NCBI GenBank assembly: GCA_963756115.1
Contig: CAVWMN010000002.1
Coordinates: 248,001 to 312,000 of the forward strand
DNA length: 64,000 nucleotides
Direction: 5' to 3'
Source of the DNA: JTS-RE37 sp963756115
GTDB taxonomy: Bacteria; Bacteroidota; Bacteroidia; Flavobacteriales; Flavobacteriaceae
In this document: in pieces, positions 8,641 to 18,329 of the stretch
Numbering within the stretch: position 1 is the first letter of the stretch
How the letters are laid out: every line of letters starts with the position of its first letter
Position numbers and translations under genes: made by a program
The notes under the pieces: model-generated
The model's database searches: none
What the model saw: only the letters and a program-made list of their open reading frames with translations
Told to the model about the DNA's origin: nothing

Positions 8641-11600
8641 CTAGTTTCCGTCCGGATCCACAGAAGAATTGCTCCGGGCTTCTGTTGTCTTGATCGTGGC
8701 AAGCTCAGTTTCTGCTTCAGCAATAAGGTCCGGGAATTGCTTGAAATTAGCAATAACACTTTCCAGGATATACGTCGCCTGGTATGCATCCCCAAGGGCA
8801 TAGAAATTTTTAGCCATCAGCACCAAACCATGGCCACCCCATTTTTTATAGGCGGAGTAATCTTTGGCCAGTTTTTGAACCGAGGTATTGGAAGCAGCAT
8901 GGTCACCGGCTTTGTTTTTAAAGTATGCATCATAGTAAAGCGCTTCCGCAGCGGTTTCTCCTGTAGCGATCTTCAGCACTTCCTTATAGGCCTTTTCCGC
9001 CCTAGCTGCATCACCGGTCTCTATGGCCGATCTGGCAACCATGATATGGGCATCGCTCCTGATCCGGTTATCGATACTTGGAGTATTGAGGACCTTTTCG
9101 GCATAGGCTAATGTCTGGTCATAGTTTTTGAGTCCGAAATATCCCTTCATCAGGTTGGATTGTGCAAACGTCCTGTTTTGAGGGATATCTGCGGTAGCCT
9201 CGAGCCGCTCCAAAAAGGGCAGGGCTGCTGTGTAATCCTGCTTCCCGATATAGATCTCACATACCCGGGCGAGGGATTGCTCGGCATATTCACTCGCACC
9301 CCTGTCTGCGACAAACTTATAATGGGGCAGTGCTTTTTCCTTATTACCCATCCCAAAATACAACTGGGCCAATTTGAAATTAGCATCCAGCGCATGCATA
9401 CCATTCGGAAATTCCTGGATATAGCTTTCAAATCCCTTAATGGCGGCATCCTTTTTGCCTTCCAGGTTTTGCTTGTCGGCCGATTCAAAAGTGGCATTGT
9501 CCAGCTCCATATCTGTTACCTCAACAAAATCAAGGTCTTTAACCCACTCCGCATATTCGCTGACACGGCCCATATCCACATAGATCAGTTTAGCCGTAGC
9601 GACAGCCTGGACAGATTCCTGGGTGCTGGGATGGTCCCTGACAACCGTTTTAAACCTGGCCAGTGCCTGTTCGTTGCGGTTGGCATTATAGTGTACAAGA
9701 CCCTGCCGCAACATTGCCTGCGGCACAAGTGGGCTCGATTTATACTCACTGATCAGGCGGTCATAGGTTTGCATCCCCAGGTTTTCCTGGCCTGATTTTA
9801 CATAGGAGTTGCCCAGTTCAAACAAGGCATCATCTTTCAGGGAGGAAGCGGGAAAACGGGATACAAAACTATTCAGTTCCTCCAGCTTGGTCTCCCCCCG
9901 GTCCACAAATCCATAGCTTACTGCTTTTTGGAATGCTGCATAGTCCTTTTCCGGGCCATTGGCTTCAAGGGCCTGGTTATACGCTTCAATAGCCGGCCAG
10001 TATTTGCTGGTCACGAAATAACTATCGCCCAGGCGCACATAGGCATCATTTTTTTTATCGGTGCTGCCGCCGGATCCTGTAAATGATCTAAAAGCTGATA
10101 TGGCCTGGTTATAGTCCTTCAATTTAAAATAGGTATACCCCAGGTTATAGCCGAGGTCCTGATATTCCGGCATGGATTGCGCCTGGGGATTCTGTTGAAA
10201 TTGCATATAATCGGCGAGTGCTTCGTCAAACCGGTTTAACTGGTATTCGGCCTCAGCCTTCCAAAAACTGGCACGTGCTTTAAAAAGGGCATCCGCTGCA
10301 TTGTCCAGTGACTTTTTTAAATTATCAACCGCGCCGGCATAGTCCGTTTCCAGGAACAATTCGACCCCCCTGTAGAAAGCAACCTTCTGGTAAGTGGTCT
10401 TGCTGGCAAAATTCCGGTTTTCCTCCAGCAGGGCCATGGCGCCTTCAAAGTTCCGGGACGTGATATACGAATCTACCAGCAATTCCTGTATTTCCATGGT
10501 ATGCGCTCCGTCAGGATATTTTTCAAGATAGGTGGTAAGGACCTTGGGAACAGGTTCATAGGCATTACCGATCTCGTAGCTGAGTCGGGCGTAATTAAGG
10601 TAGGCATCCTTTTGCATTTCCGGGCTGAAATCCATCTGGGATGCATTCCGGAAGGCATTCAGGGCTTCCTGTTTTTTGTCGAGCTTCAGGTAGCATTCAG
10701 CCAGGTGATAATAGGCATTTTGGGAAACACTGTTGGTGCCCCCGATAATTTTATTGAATTGTTGAATGGCGTTGGCATAATCTCCTTGTTTGTAATAGGA
10801 ATAACCCAGGAGATAATAGTCCGTATTGTTCCATTTGCCCCGTTTGCCTTTATACTCCTCCAGGTATGGGATGGCTTCGGCATATTGTCCGAGGTTGAAA
10901 TAACTTTCCCCAATGATCTTGTTGAGCTCAGAAACTTCCACCCGGTCCGATTTCGGGAGCTGCTTTTTTGCCACTTCAATGGCCTCCTGGAACTTGCCCA
11001 GTTTAAAATTCATATCGGCCTGGTAATAGGACAGTTTTTCATCGAGTAACTCCTGATCGGTGATCTGGTCAAAACGTTCGTTGGCCTCGGCATAATCGTC
11101 CTTCTGATAGGATATATAACCCAGGTAGTATTTTGCTTGAGAGCCGTATGTTTGGGAGGTGGTGACTTTGCTCAGATAGCGTTCTGCATCATCGGGTTTT
11201 TTGGAGGAAAACAAGGCGTATCCCATATTAAAATTAAACCGCTCCTTGTCGTTCCGGGACATCGCGCTTTGGTCTACCTTGGAATACCATTTCATGGCAT
11301 ACGGATATTTACCATTCTCAAAATAGTAGTCCGCGACATCCAGAAAAGCAGAATTCCGCTTGGTTGAAGTCGGGTAGCGGGCAACAAAATCCTCCATCAG
11401 CCTGTCAGCTCCCAATTGATTTAACCGCACGGCGGCATTGGCCATATAATAGGCACTGTTGGCTTCGGTTTCCTGGTCCCGGGTGGTGTTCTTTACTTTT
11501 TCAAAAATAGTCTGCGCAGCCTGGTACTGTTGTTCATTGTACAAAGCGAGGGCATCCTGGTATTGTTTCTGATCGTGGGTATAGATTTTGGATTCCTGGG

Positions 11601-11661
11601 CCATGCCAAAGATGGCGCACCCGATAAAACCCAGCAATAGCGCGGTTCTTTTCTTTTGCAT
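8641..11661 (-). CDS. Large exported TPR-repeat protein
   Basis: 1006 residues with a signal peptide (ALLLGFIGCAIFGMAQ). Almost the whole length is tetratricopeptide repeats: many 34-36-residue units with the A-x-x-x-F/Y spacing, such as YLLGYSYYKQGDYANAIQQF and LGYTYFKLKDYNQAISAFRS. It is presumably a periplasmic or outer-membrane-associated scaffold. It is the first gene of a two-gene operon with the beta-barrel protein, and is divergent from ftsE, whose start is about 130 bases away. Confidence 0.85.
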   Translation of the reverse strand: MQKKRTALLLGFIGCAIFGMAQESKIYTHDQKQYQDALALYNEQQYQAAQTIFEKVKNTTRDQETEANSAYYMANAAVRLNQLGADRLMEDFVARYPTSTKRNSAFLDVADYYFENGKYPYAMKWYSKVDQSAMSRNDKERFNFNMGYALFSSKKPDDAERYLSKVTTSQTYGSQAKYYLGYISYQKDDYAEANERFDQITDQELLDEKLSYYQADMNFKLGKFQEAIEVAKKQLPKSDRVEVSELNKIIGESYFNLGQYAEAIPYLEEYKGKRGKWNNTDYYLLGYSYYKQGDYANAIQQFNKIIGGTNSVSQNAYYHLAECYLKLDKKQEALNAFRNASQMDFSPEMQKDAYLNYARLSYEIGNAYEPVPKVLTTYLEKYPDGAHTMEIQELLVDSYITSRNFEGAMALLEENRNFASKTTYQKVAFYRGVELFLETDYAGAVDNLKKSLDNAADALFKARASFWKAEAEYQLNRFDEALADYMQFQQNPQAQSMPEYQDLGYNLGYTYFKLKDYNQAISAFRSFTGSGGSTDKKNDAYVRLGDSYFVTSKYWPAIEAYNQALEANGPEKDYAAFQKAVSYGFVDRGETKLEELNSFVSRFPASSLKDDALFELGNSYVKSGQENLGMQTYDRLISEYKSSPLVPQAMLRQGLVHYNANRNEQALARFKTVVRDHPSTQESVQAVATAKLIYVDMGRVSEYAEWVKDLDFVEVTDMELDNATFESADKQNLEGKKDAAIKGFESYIQEFPNGMHALDANFKLAQLYFGMGNKEKALPHYKFVADRGASEYAEQSLARVCEIYIGKQDYTAALPFLERLEATADIPQNRTFAQSNLMKGYFGLKNYDQTLAYAEKVLNTPSIDNRIRSDAHIMVARSAIETGDAARAEKAYKEVLKIATGETAAEALYYDAYFKNKAGDHAASNTSVQKLAKDYSAYKKWGGHGLVLMAKNFYALGDAYQATYILESVIANFKQFPDLIAEAETELATIKTTEARSNSSVDPDGN

Positions 11662-11794
11662 AGTGTTCTAATACTGTTAAGAATTGCCGTATTTCTCTTA
11701 ATAACGTCAAATATTGTTCTCAAGTATATTTAACGGCCAATTAAAAGAAATAAGGAAAGCCGAAGAACGATATCGGCAGGAACTTATTACTTTT

Positions 11795-12496
11795 ATGTCA
11801 ACATTTGCACCTATGACCGAAAACATCCTGACCCTGAAAGACGTTGCAGTTTTCCAGGTAGACAACATGATATTGAACAATATTACCCTGGAAGTACGGG
11901 AAGGGGAATTTGTGTACCTGATCGGAAAGACCGGCAGCGGCAAAAGTAGTTTTATGAAGACACTTTATGCAGATCTTCCCCTGAACCATGGAGAAGGCAG
12001 TATCGCAGGTTTTGACCTGAGGAAGCTGGCAGAAAAGGATATTCCGTTTTTACGGAGGAAGCTGGGGATCGTATTCCAGGATTTTAAGTTGCTGCCAGAT
12101 AGAACGGTCAACAAAAACCTGCTTTTTGTCCTGAAGGCAACCGGTTGGAAAGATCAGGCCAGGATGGATGCCCGCATCACAGAAGTCCTGGAAAAAGTAG
12201 GGATGAAGACCAAAGGTTTTAAGTTCCCGCATGAACTCTCGGGCGGCGAGCAACAACGCATCGCCATAGCAAGGGCGCTGCTGAATGACCCTGAACTGAT
12301 CCTTGCCGATGAGCCTACCGGCAACCTGGATCCGCAGACCAGTGTGGAGGTTATGAAGGTTTTGCAGGATATCAATAAAACGGGCAGGACCATCCTGATG
12401 GCTACCCACGATTACGCACTCCTTCTGAAGTATCCCTCCAAGACATTAAAATGCGATGGGAATAAAGTATTTGAGGTCATTCAAAAGGCCGTGTGA
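11795..12496 (+). CDS. ftsE: Cell-division ABC transporter ATP-binding protein FtsE
   Basis: 233 residues from the ATG at 11795; longer frames exist but add 27 residues not typical of FtsE, and an ATG at 11813 is also possible. Walker A is GKTGSGKS (about residues 44-51), the Q-loop lies in GIVFQDFKLLPD, the signature is LSGGEQQR, Walker B is ELILADEPTGNLD and the switch His is in MATHDYALL. In FtsEX the ATPase drives FtsX and septal peptidoglycan hydrolases. No ftsX is next to it, as is common in Bacteroidota where the pair is split; a LolD-like role cannot be ruled out by sequence alone. Confidence 0.85.
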   Translation: MSTFAPMTENILTLKDVAVFQVDNMILNNITLEVREGEFVYLIGKTGSGKSSFMKTLYADLPLNHGEGSIAGFDLRKLAEKDIPFLRRKLGIVFQDFKLLPDRTVNKNLLFVLKATGWKDQARMDARITEVLEKVGMKTKGFKFPHELSGGEQQRIAIARALLNDPELILADEPTGNLDPQTSVEVMKVLQDINKTGRTILMATHDYALLLKYPSKTLKCDGNKVFEVIQKAV

Positions 12497-12810
12497 TCAA
12501 ACCCTGTTTTTGTATTTCAACCCGCACGGATCGGCACGGCCGCAACCTGAGGTTGATGATGCTTTCTCCCTTATATGTAGGACTTTACATCTAAATCGAG
12601 CGGCAAAACAAAGCACCCCTGAAATATGTTAAAATTAATGTCCGCTCAATAGGAAAAATTCCTAATTTAGAGGGATTAACCAAGACATCCGGGCAATTCC
12701 AACAACAGATGACTTTATCTATAATAGTGCAACTCCCCCCACCCAACCGATCGGTGTATCGGTTCCCCCCATTTTCCATTCAAGCATTTATTTAACGTAA
12801 ACACATCCAT
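12497..12810. other. Non-coding upstream region of the arylsulfotransferase-like gene
   Basis: About 314 bases without a supported gene. It holds the palindrome listed separately at 12745-12764 and several short AT-rich tracts, and probably contains the promoter of the downstream gene. No RNA gene was recognised. Confidence 0.5.
12745..12764. promoter_or_regulatory. Perfect inverted repeat before the arylsulfotransferase-like gene
   Basis: AACCGAT, six bases, ATCGGTT. The repeat is flanked by C-runs and lies about 46 bases before the start codon, so it may be an operator or an mRNA 5' hairpin. There is no T-run, so a terminator is less likely. Confidence 0.35.
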
Positions 12811-14478
12811 ATGAAAATTAAATTAATGGCAATTAGCGGTGCACTATTGTGTGCCCTTTATGCATGCAAGACAGACAACCCCAAACCGACCCTTGCTGTT
12901 AATACAGAAGTAAAGCAATGGAAACCGGAAGATACCAGGAGTATCACCGGAATCACTGCAAAACGTGGGCTGATCAAAAAGGAAGCGGCAGCAACACCCG
13001 GTTACGTGGTGTTCCAGCCAGCACAAAGCACCCAGACCTACCTGATGGATCTCGATGGAAAGGTGCTCCATACCTGGAAAGGGGACCTCAGCAGCATGCA
13101 ATCGTACCTCACCAGGGACGGCCACCTCTTCCGGCTGGAGCGTGATCCGGATTTCCCGACATTTGCCGCAGGAGGGCAGGCCGGCAGGATACGGGAATAC
13201 GATTGGGATGGCAACATGTTATGGGATTTTGAATTCGCAAATGAAAAAGAACTGACCCATCATGATTTTGAGATCATGCCCAATGGTAATATCCTGGCCA
13301 TTTCCTACGACGCCAAAACCCCTGAGGAAGCCATTGCGGCCGGACGTGATCCCAACCATATCCCCAAAGCAGGGATCTGGCCAGACAAGATCATCGAAGT
13401 TAAACCAACCCGGCCTTCCGGTGGTGAGATCGTTTGGGAATGGCATATGTGGGATCATCTTGTGCAGGACCTCGATTCGAAAAAAAAGAATTATGGCGTC
13501 ATCGCTGAAAACCCCGGCAAAATAAATATCAATGTTCAGGGGGACGAGGGCGGTCCTCCGATGACTGCGGAGCAGGTGGAGGGAATGAAGAAAAACAGGG
13601 TCCTCACGTCCAATGCCACGGTGGAAAATCGCGGTTCGGACATTACGCATACCAACGCAATCAGCTACAACCCGGCATTGGACCAGATCGCTATCAGTGT
13701 TCCCGGGTATGGTGAGATCATGGTCATCGACCACAGCACCACCACCGAAGAGGCCAAAGGAAGTACCGGGGGTAAGAGCGGTCAGGGTGGTGACATCCTG
13801 TACCGTTGGGGCAATCCTGCTAATTATGGCAGGGGCACCAAAGCTGACCAGCGTTTGTTCGGGCAGCACGATGTCAAATGGATACCCGATGGATACCCCG
13901 GTGCCGGAAACCTGACCGTTTTCAACAATGATATCCCGGATCCCAACAATAAATTGCCCGGTATGTGGGCTGCCCTGGCGGCTGCAAAATCCCCGGATCC
14001 TCAGGTTGCTGTAGGCGATGTCGGAAATTACAGTGCTGTATTTGAATTAACCCCGCCGCTGGAAGATAACGGTACCTACCAACTCCCTGACAATGCACCT
14101 TACGGTCCGGCCGAACCAACCTGGGTCTATACGGCACCGGATAAATATTCCTTTTATTCTGCCTTTATCTCCGGGGCACACCGGATGCAAAATGGCAATA
14201 CCTTTATCACCTCCGGGGCTACAGGGCGCTTTATGGAAGTTACACCCGATAAGGAAATTGTCTGGGAGTACTGGAATCCGTATAATGACCATTACAGCCT
14301 GCCTGATGGTTCTCCTGCGCAACCCATAGGGCCGTTCCTATACGGGCAATTCAGGGGAACACATTATATGGCCGATTATCCGGCATTTACAGGGAAGGAA
14401 TTAAAACCGCTGGAGAGTCAGCCTGAACCCTTTATTTTCAAAATGCCTCCCCCACCTGCTCAGGACAGTATTCAATAA
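12811..14478 (+). CDS. Arylsulfotransferase (ASST)-like lipoprotein
   Basis: 555 residues. The N-terminus has a lipobox (LYAC, Cys about residue 19). The body reads as a beta-propeller of the aryl-sulfate sulfotransferase family: YLMDLDGKVLHTW, REYDWDGNMLWDF, HHDFEIMPNGNILAIS, RWGNPANYG, GQHDVKWIPDG and RFMEVTPDKEIVWEY. Family members transfer sulfate between phenolic compounds without PAPS through a catalytic His, in the periplasm; substrates here are unknown. It is followed by a PAPS-type sulfotransferase-like gene after 31 bases, which suggests a sulfate- or aromatic-related operon. Confidence 0.8.
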   Translation: MKIKLMAISGALLCALYACKTDNPKPTLAVNTEVKQWKPEDTRSITGITAKRGLIKKEAAATPGYVVFQPAQSTQTYLMDLDGKVLHTWKGDLSSMQSYLTRDGHLFRLERDPDFPTFAAGGQAGRIREYDWDGNMLWDFEFANEKELTHHDFEIMPNGNILAISYDAKTPEEAIAAGRDPNHIPKAGIWPDKIIEVKPTRPSGGEIVWEWHMWDHLVQDLDSKKKNYGVIAENPGKININVQGDEGGPPMTAEQVEGMKKNRVLTSNATVENRGSDITHTNAISYNPALDQIAISVPGYGEIMVIDHSTTTEEAKGSTGGKSGQGGDILYRWGNPANYGRGTKADQRLFGQHDVKWIPDGYPGAGNLTVFNNDIPDPNNKLPGMWAALAAAKSPDPQVAVGDVGNYSAVFELTPPLEDNGTYQLPDNAPYGPAEPTWVYTAPDKYSFYSAFISGAHRMQNGNTFITSGATGRFMEVTPDKEIVWEYWNPYNDHYSLPDGSPAQPIGPFLYGQFRGTHYMADYPAFTGKELKPLESQPEPFIFKMPPPPAQDSIQ

Positions 14479-14509
14479 ATTACATATAACCTTCTAAAAC
14501 CACAAAACA

Positions 14510-15190
14510 ATGTCGATAAAAATAATAGGAGCCGGGTTTCCCAGGACAGGAACCACAACACTTAAAACATGCCTTGAAACACTGGGCTTTAAGCATGTAT
14601 ACCACATGAAGGAACTCCTGGTAAACCCACATAACCTCCATTATTGGAAAACACTGGATGCAACAGGCGATACGGATTGGAACGGTCTGTATAAAGGTTA
14701 TGATGCCACTGTGGATTTCCCGGGGTACCCCTGGTATAAGGAACACATGAAACGGTATCCGGATGCAAAGGTGATCCTTACAGTTCGGGATTTTGAAGCA
14801 TGGTACAAAAGCGTGGATAGTACCGTTTACCGTGCCGGGCCGCAGACCCCTGGAGAAAAAATCAAAATGATGGGGAAACTGCTCACCAACAGCCGCGCCA
14901 GGAATGTGGTGAAATGTATTAAATTCTTTAAAAAAAGGTTCTTTGCCGAAGAGCTTCAGGGAAAATTTGAAGACAAGGCATTTGCGAAAAAAGTGTGGGA
15001 AGACCACCTTGCATCGGTAAAGGCAACAGTTCCCAAAGAGAAATTGTTGGTATATGATGTGCGGGACGGCTGGGGACCATTATGTAAATTTTTAGGGGTA
15101 GCGGAACCTTCAGAAGCAGTGCCGCACCTCAATAAAAAAGAGAACTTTAAAGAAATGCTTCCCCAATTGATGAAAGGCAATATGGTGTAG
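14510..15190 (+). CDS. Sulfotransferase family protein (P-loop)
   Basis: 226 residues, cytoplasmic. The N-terminal motif GAGFPRTGTTTLK (about residues 7-19) matches the 5'-phosphosulfate-binding loop of PAPS-dependent sulfotransferases, and KVILTVRDFEAWYKSVDST (about 88-106) matches the 3'-phosphate-binding segment. The acceptor is unknown. The gene lies 31 bases after the ASST-like gene and about 80 bases before an MFS transporter on the same strand, so a three-gene unit is plausible. Confidence 0.8.
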   Translation: MSIKIIGAGFPRTGTTTLKTCLETLGFKHVYHMKELLVNPHNLHYWKTLDATGDTDWNGLYKGYDATVDFPGYPWYKEHMKRYPDAKVILTVRDFEAWYKSVDSTVYRAGPQTPGEKIKMMGKLLTNSRARNVVKCIKFFKKRFFAEELQGKFEDKAFAKKVWEDHLASVKATVPKEKLLVYDVRDGWGPLCKFLGVAEPSEAVPHLNKKENFKEMLPQLMKGNMV

Positions 15191-15271
15191 GGGCCCCTCT
15201 GAAATTCAATAATCCTAACTGCCTTGGGAAATGCCCATGAATAGCTTTTAAGGCACCATAAAATCCGTACT

Positions 15272-16471
15272 ATGAATTCTGAAACCTGGCAGGTAAAGGC
15301 TACACTTCTGTTGGTCAGCAGCCTTACCATTATGTCCATGATTACCATTTCGGCCTCCCTCCCGGATATGTCGAAGGCATTTGAGGCCTATCCAAATGGG
15401 GTTGCCCTTGTAAAGCTTTCCTTATCATTTCCTGCGTTGTTTATAGCCCTGAGCGCCATGATTGCCGGTATAGTCATCGATAAATTTGGGCGCCTGAAAC
15501 TCCTTGGAGTGGCACTTGTGCTGTATGCCGCAGGGGGAAGTTCCGGCTATTGGCTGGATGATATTAATCTTATCCTGGCCGGCAGGGCTTTGCTCGGAAT
15601 CTGCGTGGGTATTTCCATGACGGTGGTTACAACGCTGGTAGCGGATTATTACCAGGGGAAGGCCCGGCAAAAGTTTGCCGGCCTTCAGATTGCCATCATG
15701 TCTATCGGGGGTATTATATTTATCACCCTGGGAGGCATCCTGGCGGATATCGGCTGGAGGGTGCCATTTTTGCTTTACTTTTTCTCGCTCCTGATACTTC
15801 CCTTTACCTACCTTTTCCTTAAGGAACCTAAGGTAATATCCCAGGCAAGTTCGGCCACCCCTGCCATAAAAGCACCGGGAATTATCTGGTTTGTTTTCCT
15901 GAATGTTATGCTGATGTGGGTAATATTTTTTATTATCCCAGTGCAGATCCCCTTTTACCTGAAGTCTATTGGCGTAGAAAAAAATGCCCTGATCGGGATT
16001 GCCATCGCATCCACGACCTTATTTTCTGCTGTTGCCTCTTTTTCTTATTCCCGGATAAAGGATACATTCGGATTCAGGCAAATATTTGGGATAGGCTACT
16101 TTTTAATGGCCCTTGCGTATGCGGTTATCGCATATGGCAATTCTTTTGGAATGGTGATGGTTGGGATGCTCTTCGCAGGCCTCGGGATGGGCCTGATGAT
16201 CCCTAATGCGAATGTATGGGTCATGCAACTCGCGCCTGCTGAAGTCCGGGGGAGGGAAATTGGCCGACTCACGACATTCTGGTTTATGGGACAATTCATC
16301 TCCCCGCTGGTATTGCTTCCCCTATTGGATATCGTATCCCTTTCCCAATTATTCTATATGCTGTGTGCAGTATTGTTGGTACTTAGCATTTTCTTCTTCA
16401 CATCCTTCATCTGGTCTCCGGGCACCGAAGATAAACCTGCTAAAAGTGCCGATGTCCGAAAGGCACCCTAA
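15272..16471 (+). CDS. MFS transporter, 12 TM
   Basis: 399 residues, strongly hydrophobic with about 12 predicted membrane helices and a hydrophilic C-terminal tail (TEDKPAKSAD). The loop between TM2 and TM3 has DKFGRLKLLG, an MFS motif A variant, and GRALLGICVGISMTVVTTL resembles motif B/C of drug or solute antiporters. The substrate cannot be told from sequence. It is likely co-transcribed with the sulfotransferase gene upstream. Confidence 0.85.
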   Translation: MNSETWQVKATLLLVSSLTIMSMITISASLPDMSKAFEAYPNGVALVKLSLSFPALFIALSAMIAGIVIDKFGRLKLLGVALVLYAAGGSSGYWLDDINLILAGRALLGICVGISMTVVTTLVADYYQGKARQKFAGLQIAIMSIGGIIFITLGGILADIGWRVPFLLYFFSLLILPFTYLFLKEPKVISQASSATPAIKAPGIIWFVFLNVMLMWVIFFIIPVQIPFYLKSIGVEKNALIGIAIASTTLFSAVASFSYSRIKDTFGFRQIFGIGYFLMALAYAVIAYGNSFGMVMVGMLFAGLGMGLMIPNANVWVMQLAPAEVRGREIGRLTTFWFMGQFISPLVLLPLLDIVSLSQLFYMLCAVLLVLSIFFFTSFIWSPGTEDKPAKSADVRKAP

Positions 16472-16643
16472 AACTGCAGGGTATCGTATTCAGAATTCCC
16501 TTACGAGTGCATTTCAATTATTCGTAAATTATGCCGCAATGACAGATACACCCGGTTAGATTTACCTGCCGGAATGTTCCCTTGACCTTATTTAGAAAAC
16601 CTGGAATCCACAGTTGCAGGAAAACCCGAATGTTCGCCAACCG

Positions 16644-17459
16644 ATGATCTTAAAAAAGCAAGTCTATCAACCCGATAAAAAAGCCAACCCTGTAATCGGG
16701 GTATTGTTGTTTTTGATTTCTGTTATCCTCCTGGTCATTACAACACCTATCGGGTTCATATACGGACTTCTTCATGGGCTGTTTACAAGGGGTTTCAGGG
16801 GCATAGCCGAATATTTGCTAAAAGTGGCAATCTCTATTGACCAGCTTGGAAATGTATTGATGCAGCATTTATTAAACCTGCTTTGGGTAAAGGAAGGAGG
16901 GTATAAGTTTGGCAACAGGGATGAAACTATTTCCAGCGCTTTGGGCAGGAACCGCAAACTGGGAACCTTAACAGCACTGGGAAGGGGTATCGATAAATTC
17001 CTTGATACGATAGACCCCGATCATTCCCTGAACTCCATCGATTATTACATTGAGCCAAGTGAGGAAATCATTGAACTGATCGCCTGGGTCTATATCGCGG
17101 ACGGACAGGTTTTAAGTACCAAAAGTCGGGAAAATGAGTTGTATTACCTCCCCAGCGGGATAAGGATACCCGAGGAATCGGACACCCAGACCCTCTACAG
17201 GGCCATAAAGGAAAAACTGGACGTGGAACTTGACCTCCCCGGGCTCCGATTCATGGGAATATTTGAGGCTCAGGCCGATGGTCAGAAACCAGGCATCCTG
17301 GTTCGCATGACCTGTTATACGGGAAAGTATACCGGGCGGCTGGTGCCCAACCGGGATATTGCCGAAATCGTATGGCTTACTTATTCGGACAGGGAAATGG
17401 TCCCCCCGGTGGATCAATACATTTTCGACTTTTTAAATGAAAAAGGGGAATTGATATGA
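16644..17459 (+). CDS. Membrane-anchored Nudix-like protein with degenerate Nudix box
   Basis: About 271 residues from the ATG at 16644 (a TTG 30 bases upstream is possible). An N-terminal hydrophobic hairpin (VIGVLLFLISVILLVITTPI and the following GFIYGLLHG) is followed by a soluble domain. Residues from about 140 onward read as a Nudix fold (AWVYIADGQVLSTKSR, LYYLPSGIRIPEESDTQTLY, AEIVWLTYSDRE), but the catalytic RExxEE is replaced by RAIKEK, so hydrolase activity is doubtful. It may sense or bind a nucleotide at the membrane. It precedes ppgK by 59 bases on the same strand. Confidence 0.6.
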   Translation: MILKKQVYQPDKKANPVIGVLLFLISVILLVITTPIGFIYGLLHGLFTRGFRGIAEYLLKVAISIDQLGNVLMQHLLNLLWVKEGGYKFGNRDETISSALGRNRKLGTLTALGRGIDKFLDTIDPDHSLNSIDYYIEPSEEIIELIAWVYIADGQVLSTKSRENELYYLPSGIRIPEESDTQTLYRAIKEKLDVELDLPGLRFMGIFEAQADGQKPGILVRMTCYTGKYTGRLVPNRDIAEIVWLTYSDREMVPPVDQYIFDFLNEKGELI

Positions 17460-17518
17460 CATCCGGCCTCCAAAAGTTTTTCCTATTTTTACTCCTGTTA
17501 AACAAATTCCCAATATAA

Positions 17519-18271
17519 ATGGCAGATAAGGCGGTTCTTGGTATTGATATCGGAGGTTCAGGGATTAAAGGCTCTTTGGTTGATATGGATACCGGCGAAA
17601 TGATAACGGAGCGCTTCAGGATACCAACCCCCGAATCTGGTAAACCGGATGAAATGGCGGAAGTAGTGGCTGAGATTGTCCGGCATTTTAAGTATACAGG
17701 CCCGGTAGGTTGTGGATTTCCAACAGTGATCAAGAATGGGATCTGTAAATCCTCCGGGAACCTCCACAGCGATTGGAACGGGGTGAATGTGGAAACCCTC
17801 TTCAAGAAGGCAACCGGTCTGGACTTTACAGTGATCAATGATGCGGATGCCGCCGGTTACGCCACTATGAATTATGGCATCGGAAAAGATATCAAAGGGT
17901 TTGTGGTAATGATTACCATAGGGACAGGTCTTGGAAGTGGTGCCTATCTGAACGGGCTACTGATCCCCAATTTTGAACTAGGGCAGATCCCGTATAAGAA
18001 ATATGACAAAATTGAATCCTGGGCGGCCGGTTCCGCTAAGGACAGGGAAGGCCTCACCTATAAAAAATGGGGAAAGCGCTTTAATAAATTCCTGGAATAT
18101 GTAGAACTGATCATTGCCCCGGACCTCATCATACTAGGTGGAGGAGCCTCCAAGGATTTTGATGAGTTCAAGGCACAGATCAAGATCGATACGCCTGTCA
18201 TCCCTGCCGGGCTTCAAAATGACGCGGGGATCATTGGAGCCGCCACGGCCTGTATGAAATGCCAGATTTAA
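17519..18271 (+). CDS. ppgK: Polyphosphate glucokinase
   Basis: 250 residues of the ROK family. DIGGSGIKGSLVD at the N-terminus is the phosphate-binding loop, SGNLHSDWNGVNV is characteristic of polyphosphate/ATP glucokinases, NDADAAGYA carries the catalytic Asp region, and TIGTGLGSGAYLNG is the second phosphate motif. The expected activity is phosphorylation of glucose with polyphosphate (and perhaps ATP) in the cytoplasm. It ends 58 bases before the convergent typA gene. Confidence 0.9.
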   Translation: MADKAVLGIDIGGSGIKGSLVDMDTGEMITERFRIPTPESGKPDEMAEVVAEIVRHFKYTGPVGCGFPTVIKNGICKSSGNLHSDWNGVNVETLFKKATGLDFTVINDADAAGYATMNYGIGKDIKGFVVMITIGTGLGSGAYLNGLLIPNFELGQIPYKKYDKIESWAAGSAKDREGLTYKKWGKRFNKFLEYVELIIAPDLIILGGGASKDFDEFKAQIKIDTPVIPAGLQNDAGIIGAATACMKCQI

Positions 18272-18329
18272 TGGAATTTATTAACGTGCCATACCTCAGC
18301 AGGACAGTTATCCCCTACATGCAAAAGCC

